DNA of 64,000 bases from DATHZQ01 sp965216945 (GTDB lineage: Bacteria; Actinomycetota; Acidimicrobiia; Spongiisociales; UBA5794): positions 1,426,001 through 1,490,000 of the forward strand of contig CBDCGU010000003.1 in NCBI GenBank assembly GCA_965216945.1. The letters run 5' to 3'. Positions within the stretch are counted from its first letter, which is position 1, and every line of letters begins with the position of its first letter. Under the pieces are notes generated by a model that ran no database searches, was not told where the DNA came from, and worked only from the letters and a program-made list of their open reading frames with translations. Of this stretch, positions 34,190 to 43,405 are shown piece after piece. The translations under genes and the position numbers were made by a program.

Positions 34190-35853
34190 AATGCCATTTC
34201 TTCGTCGCGGGGCGCCACGGTACGCGCCATCCGCTTTGCGAAGTAGTAGATGCGCTTCAGGTTGGCGATCACGTCGATCTCGAGCCGGTAGTTCGCCACC
34301 CGGTCGGGCGCATCGGCGCGCAAGCGCTCGGCTTGATGCACCGCCGCCGCCCGCTCCAGGCGGTTCATCTCCGCCTTCATGCGCCCCACCGACTTGCCGG
34401 CCCGGTAGTCGAGATCGGTCACCGCCCGGACGGCCTCGTCCAGCGCCTCGGCGACCGCGGAGTGCAGCTCCACGAGCACGGCGCGGGTGGCGTCGCTGAC
34501 CTCGAGGCCGTGCTCCACGCGAGCCAGTCCCAACCCGACGAGGTTGGTCTCGATGACGTCTCCGATTGCCTCGAGATCGTTGGTTGCCTCCATCAGCGCC
34601 AGCAGCTCATCCGTGATCTCTGTCGACAGACGCTGCGAACCGACCTCACCGAGGTACTCGATGATCTGGGCGTGGAGATCATCGACCTCTTCGTCCATCT
34701 GCTCGATCTCGAGCAGCGTCCAGCGAGTCCCGCTGAGAATGGCCGGCAGCACGCCGTCGAGCATGCCGCCGACACGGCTGCCCATTCTGCTCACCTCCCG
34801 ACGGGCGCGGTCCAGGGCAAGGGCCGGGGTCCGCACCAATGTCGGATCGAGGTACTTCGCCTGCACCGAGGGCCCGACGTCGCCGCGATCGGGAACCAAC
34901 CGAATGGTCAACGCTGTGAGCTGCGGCACAAAGCCGATGAACAGTAAGGCGTTGACCACGTTGAACGTGGTGTGGGCGTTGGCGATCTGGCGAGCGGTTG
35001 CCCCGCCGATCGACTCCATCCATCCCGCCAGCAGGCCCAGGAACGGCAGCCAGATGATGACGCCGCCGACGTTGAAGAGTGTGTGCCCGGCGGCGGCACG
35101 CATCGCATCGCGTGGCTTACCGATCGCAGCCAGGATGGCCGTCACTGCCGTCCCCACGTTGGCGCCGAGTACCAGGGCGATGCCCGTCTCGAGGGTGATC
35201 AAGCTCTCCTGGGCGAGCACGATCACGATGCCCGTCGTGGCCGAGGAGCTCTGTACGAGCGCCGTGAATGCGGCGCCAACGAGGATCCCGAGAAACGGGT
35301 TGGCGAGGGTTGCCATCAGGTCGATGAACGTCTCCGATGTCCTCAGCGGCGACATCGCATCACCCATGGTCGCCATGCCGAAGAAGACCAGGCCCAGACC
35401 CATGACGGCGGTGCCCTGTGCCTGACGATCGGGTCGCTTCGAGAAGAACATCACGCCGAAGCCGACGGCAACGGCCGCCAGGGCGTAGGTCGTCACCTTG
35501 AAGGCAATGATCTGTGCCGTGATCGTGGTGCCGACGTTGGCGCCGATGATGACCGACATGGATTGGGTGAGCGTCATCAAGCCCGACGAGATGAAGCCGA
35601 CCACGAGCACCGTGGTCACCGAGGAGGATTGGATGAGCGCCGTGACCCCCGCACCGGTGAGCAGTCCTGTGAAGCGGTTCGTGGTGAGCTTGCTGAGGAT
35701 GCCCCGCAACCGGGGACCGGCGACCAGCCGCAGCGACTCGGTCATGCGATCCATGCCGAGCAGGAAGATGGCCAGGCCGCCAAACAGGGTGATCAACAGG
35801 AACACCATGTCGATGTCCTCGGACGCCTCAGCGGCGGCGGTGGCCCAGATCAC
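34186..35853 (-). CDS. Na/Pi cotransporter family protein with C-terminal PhoU-like domain
   Basis: A 555-residue membrane protein of the NptA/YjbB group, importing or exporting phosphate with sodium. Two inverted-repeat halves each hold the Gln-Ser-Ser-Ser motif: LTGAGVTALIQSSSVTT and ILVGAAFTALVQSSSATT. About 8 membrane segments occupy residues 18-310; the rest is a cytoplasmic helical PhoU-like domain (EIEQMDEEVDDLHAQI, ATNDLEAIGDVIETNL). The GTG start at 35853 is used; it is weakly supported. Third gene of the operon, followed by a DNA ligase. Confidence 0.85.
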   Translation of the reverse strand: MIWATAAAEASEDIDMVFLLITLFGGLAIFLLGMDRMTESLRLVAGPRLRGILSKLTTNRFTGLLTGAGVTALIQSSSVTTVLVVGFISSGLMTLTQSMSVIIGANVGTTITAQIIAFKVTTYALAAVAVGFGVMFFSKRPDRQAQGTAVMGLGLVFFGMATMGDAMSPLRTSETFIDLMATLANPFLGILVGAAFTALVQSSSATTGIVIVLAQESLITLETGIALVLGANVGTAVTAILAAIGKPRDAMRAAAGHTLFNVGGVIIWLPFLGLLAGWMESIGGATARQIANAHTTFNVVNALLFIGFVPQLTALTIRLVPDRGDVGPSVQAKYLDPTLVRTPALALDRARREVSRMGSRVGGMLDGVLPAILSGTRWTLLEIEQMDEEVDDLHAQIIEYLGEVGSQRLSTEITDELLALMEATNDLEAIGDVIETNLVGLGLARVEHGLEVSDATRAVLVELHSAVAEALDEAVRAVTDLDYRAGKSVGRMKAEMNRLERAAAVHQAERLRADAPDRVANYRLEIDVIANLKRIYYFAKRMARTVAPRDEEMAL

Positions 35854-35889
35854 GCCGGCGAGCTCGGGAGAAGGGAGAGCACGACGGCG

Positions 35890-36576
35890 TCAACTCCCGC
35901 CGTCGTTGCGGTCGTCCTTTGCCTCGTCGTAGTAGTCCAACTGGTCGACGGGGAGCACGAGCGCCGTCATGAGGTTCATGACATGGGCGGTGATTCGCTT
36001 GAGGAATCGGAAGAACAGCGCCCGGGACACCGCATCGAAGGCCGAGCCCTCCGACTTGGCCTGGGCCACGACGTGATCGTCGTATTCGTCGAGGTAGCGG
36101 TCCGCATTGGCCACCAATGCGGCGGCCCGGTCCACATCGCGCGCCTCGAACGCGTCGGCGGCGTCGGAGATGAGCTGGCCGACGGCATCGCGGTATCTCT
36201 TCAGCTCATCGCCGTCCGCCGCGGTTGAGAAGTCGGCGCCAATCTTGGCGAGGTCGTAGAGGTTCTTGGAGTAGTCACCGACCCGCTCGACGTCCTTGAC
36301 GACACTCATGTACGCCAGCACCAGCGGGAGATCGACATCGCCGGTCACCGCGCTGTGGGTCATCAAGGCCCGGCGCACCTCTCGCTGCGACTCGTTGATG
36401 TGGCGATCGGTGCCCTTGACCTCGCGTTTGGTGGCCTTGGACTTGCCACCACCAAAAACGGCGGCGGTGGCCGAGTCGTAGACCTCCCGGCCCTCGCGCA
36501 ACATCTGGACGATGGTGGCCTCCACCTCCTCCATGGCAGTGCCGCCGCGTTTGCCCCTGAAGAAGTCCAGCACCAT
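35890..36576 (-). CDS. PhoU-domain protein
   Basis: A 228-residue helical protein of the PhoU superfamily: three-helix bundle motifs such as YMSVVKDVERVGDYSKNLYDLA and the acidic helices that bind metal clusters are visible. PhoU proteins regulate phosphate transporters. A strong AAGGAGGA ribosome-binding site precedes the ATG. It sits between two Na/Pi transporter genes and probably controls them. Confidence 0.82.
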   Translation of the reverse strand: MVLDFFRGKRGGTAMEEVEATIVQMLREGREVYDSATAAVFGGGKSKATKREVKGTDRHINESQREVRRALMTHSAVTGDVDLPLVLAYMSVVKDVERVGDYSKNLYDLAKIGADFSTAADGDELKRYRDAVGQLISDAADAFEARDVDRAAALVANADRYLDEYDDHVVAQAKSEGSAFDAVSRALFFRFLKRITAHVMNLMTALVLPVDQLDYYDEAKDDRNDGGS

Positions 36577-36591
36577 GTCAGTCCTCCTTGC

Positions 36592-37731
36592 TCAAAGAAT
36601 CACGATACCCAGGAGTGGGATCACTACGAAAGCACCCACCAGATATGCCAGCGCAAGCGACTTGCGCTCGATGGCCAGATCGGCGAGTCGTTCGGCCAGC
36701 TGAACGGGCACGTAGCGGACCTTTCCCCAAGGGTAGATGAGGAGGATCCCGGCGATGTTGAACAAGGTGTGGGTGACGGCGATCGTGAGCCCGTCGATCG
36801 CTCCGGCGCCCAGAGCGGCGATGAGAGCCGTCACCGTGGTTCCGATGTTGGCACCCAGGGTGATCGGATAGGCATTGCGCACGAGGAGGATGCCCGAGGC
36901 GACGAGGGGGATGAGGATCGACGTCGTGATGCTCGACGACTGCACGGCGATGGTGACGATCGTTCCCACCAGCAGCCCGACAAGACCCGACTTGGCGAGC
37001 GCAGCATTGAGAGACCGCTCGATGCGGTCGGCCACGAGCACCTTCATGTTCTTCGTGATGAGCGTCAACGCGAGGTAGATGAGGGCGATGCCGGCGATGA
37101 TCGCCAGGACGGCCAGAGCGGTCTCGTTCTCGGTGAAGATCTCGAAGAACGACTCGATCTGGGTCGCAAACCACTTCACTGCACCCTTGATGGGGCTGTC
37201 GAAGCTGCCGCCCAACTCCTGGCCGCCGGAGAGGAACAGTGCGATCTCTTCGGCAGCCTTGGAGAGGAACCCCGTGAGGAGCTCGAGCGGGAGCAGAATC
37301 GCCACGGCGATCACGTTGAAGAAGTCGTGCATCGTGGCCGCGGTGAAAGCCCTGCGGAACTCGTCGGAATGCCGGATGTGGGTGATCGCCACGATCGTGT
37401 TCGTCACGGTGGTGCCGATGTTGGCGCCCATGATCATCGGCACCGCCGTCGGCACATCGATCACACCGGCCGCCACGAGCCCGACGATCGTGGAGGTCGT
37501 CACCGATGACGATTGGACGAGCACCGTGGCGAGGACGCCGACGAACAATCCGGCCAGGGGGTTGGTGACATTCTCGAACAGCGCATCCGTGAAGTCGCTA
37601 CCAAGACCCTTGATGCCCGTCTCGAGCAGCTTGACGCCACCGAGGAACAGATACAGGAGCGCAATGACGAGGAGAGCGCGCAGCGGGCCAGGCAAACCAC
37701 CCAACCGAACCTTGGCCTGCGTGCTCTCCAT
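36592..37731 (-). CDS. Na/Pi cotransporter family protein (sodium-dependent phosphate transporter)
   Basis: A 379-residue membrane protein with two QSSS repeats (GVLATVLVQSSSVTTSTIVG and GTIVTIAVQSSSITTSIL), each followed by the conserved Asn-x-Gly-Thr (GANIGTTVT). It has no PhoU domain, unlike the third gene. The start has GGAGGCGT upstream. First gene of a four-gene minus-strand operon; no PHO box is evident upstream. Confidence 0.88.
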   Translation of the reverse strand: MESTQAKVRLGGLPGPLRALLVIALLYLFLGGVKLLETGIKGLGSDFTDALFENVTNPLAGLFVGVLATVLVQSSSVTTSTIVGLVAAGVIDVPTAVPMIMGANIGTTVTNTIVAITHIRHSDEFRRAFTAATMHDFFNVIAVAILLPLELLTGFLSKAAEEIALFLSGGQELGGSFDSPIKGAVKWFATQIESFFEIFTENETALAVLAIIAGIALIYLALTLITKNMKVLVADRIERSLNAALAKSGLVGLLVGTIVTIAVQSSSITTSILIPLVASGILLVRNAYPITLGANIGTTVTALIAALGAGAIDGLTIAVTHTLFNIAGILLIYPWGKVRYVPVQLAERLADLAIERKSLALAYLVGAFVVIPLLGIVIL

Positions 37732-37871
37732 ACGCCTCCGTGTTGGCGGCAGATTGGCAGGTCTGTGGGGTTCGTCTCAAGTCGAGGCTGCGAGTTGGCG
37801 ACGCCACGTCGGATAGGCTCCGCTGCACGCCCTCGCAGGGGCTGGCGGCGAGCGATGGAGGCGGTCCGATC

Positions 37872-37946
37872 ATGAGCAGAGCGGCGGCGGCCCGCGCCGC
37901 GGCGGCGGCCCAGGAGGGACCCACGATTCTGGGAATCGTGCGGTGA
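37872..37946 (+). CDS. 24-residue small ORF coupled to nucleotidyltransferase
   Basis: ATG 37872 has a good ribosome-binding site (GGAGGCGG, 7 nt upstream) and encodes MSRAAAARAAAAAQEGP plus a short hydrophobic end. Its stop TGA overlaps the GTG of the following gene (GTGA). The following gene has no near Shine-Dalgarno of its own, so coupling is plausible. Alternatively this is a chance Ala-rich stretch. Not verified as a protein. Confidence 0.35.
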   Translation: MSRAAAARAAAAAQEGPTILGIVR

Positions 37947-38695
37947 CGGCGCGCCAGCCGATCACAGCCGTCATCCCGGCCGCCGGCTTCGCCAAGCGCC
38001 TCGGCGACACCATCGACGGCTCCAAGGAGGTCGTCGACGTGGGCGGGGTCCCCGCAGCTGCCCACCTCTTGCGACGCCTCGCCGCCAGCGAGATCACTCG
38101 CGGTGTGATTGCACTGCGCCGCGGCAAATGGGACGTGCCGAACGCGCTGCGGGGGGACCATCTCCACGGCGTCGATCTTGCGTACGTGATGGTCGACGAG
38201 ACGCCGAGCGTCGTGCACTCCCTGGCACCGGCTCTCCGGCTGGCCGCCGGGGACGTCATCGCCCTCGCCTTCCCGGATGTCATCTACGAGCCGCCCGACG
38301 CTCTCCGTGCACTCGCCCACCGGCAGCGAGCCGTCGGGGCCGACGTCGTACTCGGCTTGTTCGAGACGGATGCGCCTGAGCGGGTCGACATGGTGCGGCT
38401 CGATCGATCGGGACGGCCAGTCGATATCGTGATCAAGCAACCGGACCAGGGACTGCGTTATTCGTGGACGCTGGCGCTGTGGGCCCCGAGCTTCACCCGA
38501 TTCCTCCTCGGCTACCTGGAGGATCTCGATGCGGGGCCGGCGGCCGAGCAGCCGGAGCTGCAGATCGGTGAGGTCGTGCAGTCGGCGATTCGCCGCGGTC
38601 TCGACGTTGCAGCCGAAATCGTCGACGGCGGAAGCTACGTCGACGTGGGCACGCCCGCCGGACTGGAACGAGCCCGCCGGCTGCGGTTCACCTGA
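37943..38695 (+). CDS. Sugar nucleotidyltransferase (RmlA-like family)
   Basis: A 250-residue nucleotidyltransferase, making NDP-sugars from sugar-1-phosphate. PAAGFAKRLG is the nucleotide-binding loop, GSKEVVDVGGVPAA the metal/Lys segment, and ALAFPDVIYE holds the metal Asp in place of the usual Asp-Asp. The C-terminus has YVDVGTPAGLERARRL, a common end for glucose-1-phosphate thymidylyltransferase-like proteins. The sugar and base are unknown. The GTG start overlaps the stop of a 24-codon small ORF. Confidence 0.8.
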   Translation: MTARQPITAVIPAAGFAKRLGDTIDGSKEVVDVGGVPAAAHLLRRLAASEITRGVIALRRGKWDVPNALRGDHLHGVDLAYVMVDETPSVVHSLAPALRLAAGDVIALAFPDVIYEPPDALRALAHRQRAVGADVVLGLFETDAPERVDMVRLDRSGRPVDIVIKQPDQGLRYSWTLALWAPSFTRFLLGYLEDLDAGPAAEQPELQIGEVVQSAIRRGLDVAAEIVDGGSYVDVGTPAGLERARRLRFT

Positions 38696-38705
38696 CGCAG
38701 GGGCA

Positions 38706-39098
38706 CTACCCCGGCACGCCACGGCGCCGCAGCGCGTCCGCCAGACCGTCGACGTCGAGCACCGTCACCGTCAACCCCGGGTGCGGCATCACGTCCCCCG
38801 GCACCAAGGACCGCACCGGCTCGGCGAACCGCACGCACAGCCCTCGCCGTGTGCTCGAGCCGAATGTGAGCCCGCGGTCCTTGAACGAACCACGGGCGCC
38901 AATCGCCTTGAACCAGCGATAGTCGCCTGATGTCTCGAATCCCACGAGATTGGCGATCGGAGTCTCCACTCGCCAGCGCCCAAACTGCGCGGTGAACGTG
39001 GTGTCGTCGACCGTCACTTCGGAGTTGGAGGGCTTGACCCCGATCGTGGCGAGCATCCAGCGATACTTGTCTTCGAAATCGAAAGCGAAGTGCTCCAT
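38706..39098 (-). CDS. Conserved hypothetical protein of actinobacterial type
   Basis: A 130-residue soluble protein with no signal peptide or transmembrane segment. Visible is a beta-rich pattern (EVTVDDTTFTAQFGRWRV, FKDRGLTFGSSTRRG, DVDGLADALRRRGVPG). I do not recognise a functional motif. ATG at 39098 is taken; ATG 18 nt upstream would add six residues. It is divergent from the beta-oxidation operon. Confidence 0.65.
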   Translation of the reverse strand: MEHFAFDFEDKYRWMLATIGVKPSNSEVTVDDTTFTAQFGRWRVETPIANLVGFETSGDYRWFKAIGARGSFKDRGLTFGSSTRRGLCVRFAEPVRSLVPGDVMPHPGLTVTVLDVDGLADALRRRGVPG

Positions 39099-39164
39099 CC
39101 GCCCAGTCCAGCACATACCGTCGGGTCCGTGACATCGGCGGATCACGGCACGTCGGGGCCAGAT

Positions 39165-39187
39165 TACAATTTGAGCAGCTGCTCAAA
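39165..39187 (+). promoter_or_regulatory. -10 and 18-bp palindromic operator of the beta-oxidation operon
   Basis: TACAAT (39165-39170) is followed directly by TTTGAGCAGCTGCTCAAA (39170-39187), a perfect 18-bp palindrome, then a ribosome-binding site GAGG for the thiolase ATG at 39205. The position fits repression at the promoter; the regulator (TetR- or GntR-type by shape) is not in the window. Confidence 0.7.
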
Positions 39188-39204
39188 GTTTGCGAGGTTA
39201 CGCA

Positions 39205-40512
39205 ATGGTCAAGGACAACCCCGGGAAGCTGAACCGTCGCCGGGTCGCCATCGTCGACGGGCTCCGTACGCCCTTCGCCAAGTCGGGCACCACGTACCAC
39301 CACCTCTCGACGCTCGATCTGGCTGCAGCGTGCGTGACCGAGTTGGTGGAACGGGCCCCGATCGGCCACGGCGACGTCGACCAGGTGATCCTCGGCGCGG
39401 TCGTTGCCGACATCGCCGGGCCGAACATCGCCCGCGAGGTTGCCATGCGGTGCGGATTCCCCGCTGCGATCGACTCGTACTCGGTGAGCCGGGCATGCGC
39501 CACGAGTACCCAGGCCATCGTCAACGGCGTCCAGGCAATACTCACGGGCGACGCCGACATCGTCATCGCCGGCGGCGCCGACTCTCTGTCGAAGCCTCCG
39601 ATCCTCTACGACGACAACGTCGTGGACGCCTTGATGGCGGCCTCGAACGCCAAGGACCTCCCCGGGAAGATCCGCGCCTTCTCGTCGATCAAGCCGCGCG
39701 ACCTCGCACCCAAGCCACCCGCCCTCGCGGACCTGAGCTCCGGCCTCACGATGGGCCAGGCGGCGGAGAAGATGGCGCGGGAGAACGGCATCGGTCGCGA
39801 GGCCCAGGACGCCTTTGCGCTGGCTTCGCACCAGAAGGCGGTCGAGGCCTGGGAGAAGGGCATCTTCGATGACGAGGTCATGAGCCTGCCCCTGCCGCCC
39901 GCCTTCGAAGAGACGGTCACCCGCGACACCATCCCGCGCGGCGACACGTCGCTCGAGAAGCTCGGCAAGCTCAAGCCGGTGTTCGACCGCAAATACGGCA
40001 CCGTCACGGCGGGCAACAGCTCACCGCTCACCGACGGTGCGGCGGCGGTCGTGTTGATGGAGGAGGCGACGGCCCGCAGGTTGGGTTTGGTGCCACGAGC
40101 GTTCATACGCTCGTGGGCGTTCGCCGGTCTCGACCCGTCGTGGCAGATGCTGATGGGACCGGCGTTCGCCACGCCGAAGGCGCTGGATCGAGCAGGCATG
40201 ACCCTCGCCGACATCGACGTGGTCGACATGCACGAGGCCTTCTCGGCGCAGATGCTCTCCAACCTACAGGCGTTCGCCTCCCCTGCGTGGGCCCAGGAGC
40301 ACCTGGGCCGCGACGAGGCAATCGGAGAGATCGACGAGGAGACGTTGAATCTCTACGGAGGCTCGATCTCGCTGGGCCATCCCTTTGCCGCCACCGGTGC
40401 ACGCCAAGCCCTCACGATGGCGAACGAGCTGGTGCGACGCGACGCCGGCACGGCCCTGATCACCCAATGTGCGGCCGGCGGCCTCGGCGCCGCCCTGATT
40501 CTGGAGCGCTGA
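39205..40512 (+). CDS. fadA: Acetyl-CoA acyltransferase (thiolase, FadI/FadA type)
   Basis: A 435-residue thiolase, the last step of beta-oxidation, cleaving 3-ketoacyl-CoA. The nucleophilic Cys98 is in SRACATSTQAI, the catalytic His are in HEAF and GHPFAATGARQ, and the second active Cys is in QCAAGGLGAALI. ATG 39205 has GAGG 7 nt upstream; a TTG at 39190 could extend it. It heads a two-gene operon with the multifunctional enzyme, controlled by a palindromic operator. Confidence 0.92.
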   Translation: MVKDNPGKLNRRRVAIVDGLRTPFAKSGTTYHHLSTLDLAAACVTELVERAPIGHGDVDQVILGAVVADIAGPNIAREVAMRCGFPAAIDSYSVSRACATSTQAIVNGVQAILTGDADIVIAGGADSLSKPPILYDDNVVDALMAASNAKDLPGKIRAFSSIKPRDLAPKPPALADLSSGLTMGQAAEKMARENGIGREAQDAFALASHQKAVEAWEKGIFDDEVMSLPLPPAFEETVTRDTIPRGDTSLEKLGKLKPVFDRKYGTVTAGNSSPLTDGAAAVVLMEEATARRLGLVPRAFIRSWAFAGLDPSWQMLMGPAFATPKALDRAGMTLADIDVVDMHEAFSAQMLSNLQAFASPAWAQEHLGRDEAIGEIDEETLNLYGGSISLGHPFAATGARQALTMANELVRRDAGTALITQCAAGGLGAALILER

Positions 40513-40514
40513 GC

Positions 40515-42707
40515 ATGACTGCAACCCTTCCCGGCCAGGAGCTCGCCAACATCAGGCTGACCGTCGACGACGATGGGGTCGCCACCGCCCTGATCGACCG
40601 GCAGGGCGAAACCATGAACACGCTCGGCCCCGATGTGGCCATGGACCTGGAGGCGGTCGTTGCCCGCTGCGAGCAAGACGATGCGATCAGAGCCCTCGTC
40701 ATCGGATCGGCCAAGCCCGGGAACTTCGTGGCCGGCGCCGATATTCGATGGCTGCAGGGACTCGACGACTCCGCCGAGGCCTTGACCCTCCTCAGTGAAG
40801 CGCACGAGGTGTTCAAGCGGCTGGAGGCCCTCCACCGCCGTGGTCGCCCCGTGGTCGCCGCGATCCACGGCGCCTGCCTCGGCGGCGGTCTCGAGCTGGC
40901 GATGGCATGCGGGATGCGCATCGTCTCCGACGACCAGAAGGCGACGCAGCTCGGCCAGCCGGAAGTGAAGCTCGGCCTGATCCCGGGAGCCGGCGGCACG
41001 CAGCGCCTGCCCCGTCTCGTTGGCATCGCCGCCGCACTCGACCTGATCATGACGGGCCGCTCGGTGCGGCCGAGGAGCGCGCTGAAGATGGGCCTGGTCG
41101 ACGAGATCTGCCCGAAGGAGGTGGTGCTGTCGGTCGCCCAGACCCGCGCCCGGGAGGCGATCGGCAATCCGCCTGGAGGGGAAGGTGCGTTCGACACGAT
41201 CAAGAGCTGGCTGTCTCCCAAGCATCTGCAGGAACTGGCGCTCGAGGACAACCCCCTGGGTCGCAAGGTGCTGTTCTCCAAGGCCGAGGACCAGATGTTG
41301 GCGACGACCAAAGGCAACTACCCGGCCCCCAAGGCTGCCCTCGATGTTGTCCGCACGGGTGTCGACAAAGGCATGGACGCGGGTTATGCCGCCGAATTGG
41401 CGGCGTTCGCCGATCTCGTCGTCTCGTCGGAGGCCAAGTCGCTCATCCGCATCTTCCTCGACAGCCAGGCGGTGAAGAAGGATCGCGGCGTCGACGGGGA
41501 CGTCGAGGCGAGGCCTGTGTCGAAGGTGGCCGTGCTGGGCGGTGGGTTGATGGGCGGCGGCATTGCGGCGGTCAACACCACCCAGGCCGGCGTGCGGACG
41601 CGCATCAAGGAGATCGACCACGCCGGGGTCCAGCGGGGACTGTCGTACGTCGGCAAGATCGTCTCCGGGCAGGTGAAGAAGCGGCGGCTGTCGGTGCGCC
41701 AGGCCGCCGCCATGATGCAGACGGTCACCGGCTCGGTCGACTACCGGGGCTTCGCCGACGTCGACCTCGTCATCGAGGCCGTGTTCGAGGATCTCGATCT
41801 CAAGCACTCCGTACTCCAGGACGTCGAGGGTGTTCTTCCGACCGATGCGATCTTCGCCTCCAACACGTCATCGATACCCATCACGGAGATCGCCGCGGCG
41901 AGCACGAGGCCGCAGCAGGTCATCGGGATGCACTACTTCTCCCCGGTCGAGAAGATGCCGCTGCTGGAGGTGATCGTCACGGACAAGACCGCGCCGTGGG
42001 TCACTGCGACGTGTGTCGAGTTCGGCAAGCGGCAAGGGAAGACGGTGATCGTGGTCAACGACGGCCCCGGCTTCTACACGACCCGCATCCTCGGTCCCTA
42101 CATGAACGAGGTCGGGCACTTGCTGCTCGAGGGCGTCCGCATCGAGGACATCGACGGAGCCATGGTCGATTGGGGGTTCCCGGTGGGCCCCGTGACGTTG
42201 ATGGACGAGGTCGGAATCGACGTCGGCGTCAAGATCGTGAAGATCATGCAGCAGGCGTTCGGCGACCGCATGACGCCACCGGACAGCTTCGCCCGCCTCC
42301 ATGCCGACAACCGGGCTGGTCGCAAGAACGGCCGCGGCTTCTACAAGTACGAGGACGGCAAAAAGGGCGAGGTCGATCGCAGCGTGTACGAGGCCTTGGG
42401 GGTCACGGTCAACCAGCGAATCGGGAAGCAGGAGATCCAAGATCGCCTGAGCGCCCTCTTCGTCAACGAAGCAGTGCGCTGTCTCGAGGAGGGCATCCTG
42501 CGCAGTGCACGCGACGGGGATATCGGCGCAGTGTTCGGCCTGGGCTTCCCGCCGTTCCGCGGGGGTCCTCTTGCGTTCGTCGATCGCTACGGAGCCGGCC
42601 GCCTCGTCGATCTGCTCGAGGGCTTCGCCGGCAAGTACGGCGATCGATATCTGCCTGCCGACCTGCTCCGCTCCCATGCCGCAGACGGCACGCCGTTCCG
42701 ACCGTGA
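40515..42707 (+). CDS. fadB: Fatty-acid oxidation multifunctional enzyme (enoyl-CoA hydratase/3-hydroxyacyl-CoA dehydrogenase)
   Basis: A 730-residue fusion. Residues about 15-220 are enoyl-CoA hydratase with HGACLGGGLELAMACGMR and GQPEVKLGLIPGAGGTQRLP (the catalytic Glu segment). A linker leads to 3-hydroxyacyl-CoA dehydrogenase from about 330: NAD-binding VLGGGLMGGGIAAV, catalytic His in GMHYFSPVEKMPL, and the C-terminal dimerisation domain. It starts 2 nt after the thiolase stop. Together the pair performs steps two to four of beta-oxidation. Acyl-CoA dehydrogenase is not in the window. Confidence 0.93.
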   Translation: MTATLPGQELANIRLTVDDDGVATALIDRQGETMNTLGPDVAMDLEAVVARCEQDDAIRALVIGSAKPGNFVAGADIRWLQGLDDSAEALTLLSEAHEVFKRLEALHRRGRPVVAAIHGACLGGGLELAMACGMRIVSDDQKATQLGQPEVKLGLIPGAGGTQRLPRLVGIAAALDLIMTGRSVRPRSALKMGLVDEICPKEVVLSVAQTRAREAIGNPPGGEGAFDTIKSWLSPKHLQELALEDNPLGRKVLFSKAEDQMLATTKGNYPAPKAALDVVRTGVDKGMDAGYAAELAAFADLVVSSEAKSLIRIFLDSQAVKKDRGVDGDVEARPVSKVAVLGGGLMGGGIAAVNTTQAGVRTRIKEIDHAGVQRGLSYVGKIVSGQVKKRRLSVRQAAAMMQTVTGSVDYRGFADVDLVIEAVFEDLDLKHSVLQDVEGVLPTDAIFASNTSSIPITEIAAASTRPQQVIGMHYFSPVEKMPLLEVIVTDKTAPWVTATCVEFGKRQGKTVIVVNDGPGFYTTRILGPYMNEVGHLLLEGVRIEDIDGAMVDWGFPVGPVTLMDEVGIDVGVKIVKIMQQAFGDRMTPPDSFARLHADNRAGRKNGRGFYKYEDGKKGEVDRSVYEALGVTVNQRIGKQEIQDRLSALFVNEAVRCLEEGILRSARDGDIGAVFGLGFPPFRGGPLAFVDRYGAGRLVDLLEGFAGKYGDRYLPADLLRSHAADGTPFRP

Positions 42708-42725
42708 GCCCTCCGCAGGAGCACC

Positions 42726-43169
42726 TCAACCACGGCCGAGAATCCTCTCCGGCGTGATGAGCACCGCGGCCCTGCGCTCTTGGCGCATGACGCGGTCGTA
42801 TTCGGCGTAGTCCTCGTGGGTACCGCCTGCGGCGCGGAAGACGTCCTGGAGCAGCATGCGGAGACCCTCGCCGTCGACGCCGGGTATCGCGTCGTCCGGA
42901 CCCACGATCTCGACCGGCCCTTCGACACCCGCCCAAGCCCAGCCATCGCGAAAGGTCAGGGAGGCGCGCCCGCGGTGGCGAAGGAGGCGAAGTTTGTAGG
43001 CGTCGCCGAGAGCGACAAAGCCCACGACATCCCCACCGGTCACGGGATGCGCCAGGACTCCGCCGTTGACCACGGTGCTGTGGACCGATCCGTCGTGCCG
43101 CACCACCGACACGGTGGCGAGGCCGTTGTTGCCGGAGACGATCCTCCGCACGTCTTCCAATGTGGGCAT
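42726..43169 (-). CDS. PPOX-class (pyridoxamine oxidase-like) flavin/F420-binding protein
   Basis: A 147-residue split-barrel protein. The N-terminal GLATVSVVRHDGSVHSTVV and later ASLTFRDGWAWAGVEGPVEI are typical of PPOX/F420-dependent families (TIGR03618-like). In actinobacteria such proteins reduce or bind F420/FMN/heme; which is unknown here. GTG/ATG starts further upstream would add an Arg/Pro-rich stretch, so ATG 43169 with GGGAG 8 nt upstream is used. Confidence 0.75.
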   Translation of the reverse strand: MPTLEDVRRIVSGNNGLATVSVVRHDGSVHSTVVNGGVLAHPVTGGDVVGFVALGDAYKLRLLRHRGRASLTFRDGWAWAGVEGPVEIVGPDDAIPGVDGEGLRMLLQDVFRAAGGTHEDYAEYDRVMRQERRAAVLITPERILGRG

Positions 43170-43405
43170 GTGACCACTCCCGGGGGGATTCGGTCGGCTG
43201 GGGATGGGACCCCTGCCGACACGGCGATGAGCCGCAAGGCAACGGGCCAACAGCACCTGCTGAGGGCCAGCCTATCCGCTGATTCTCCGGACAGGCCGAC
43301 AATGGGATTGAGCCGGGCGACCCGTGGTTGCCGGCACCCCCAATCCATAGAATGCGCCGCGGCGGGCCGTATTCGCCGAGAAGCCGTCGACAGCCGAGGG
43401 GACAC

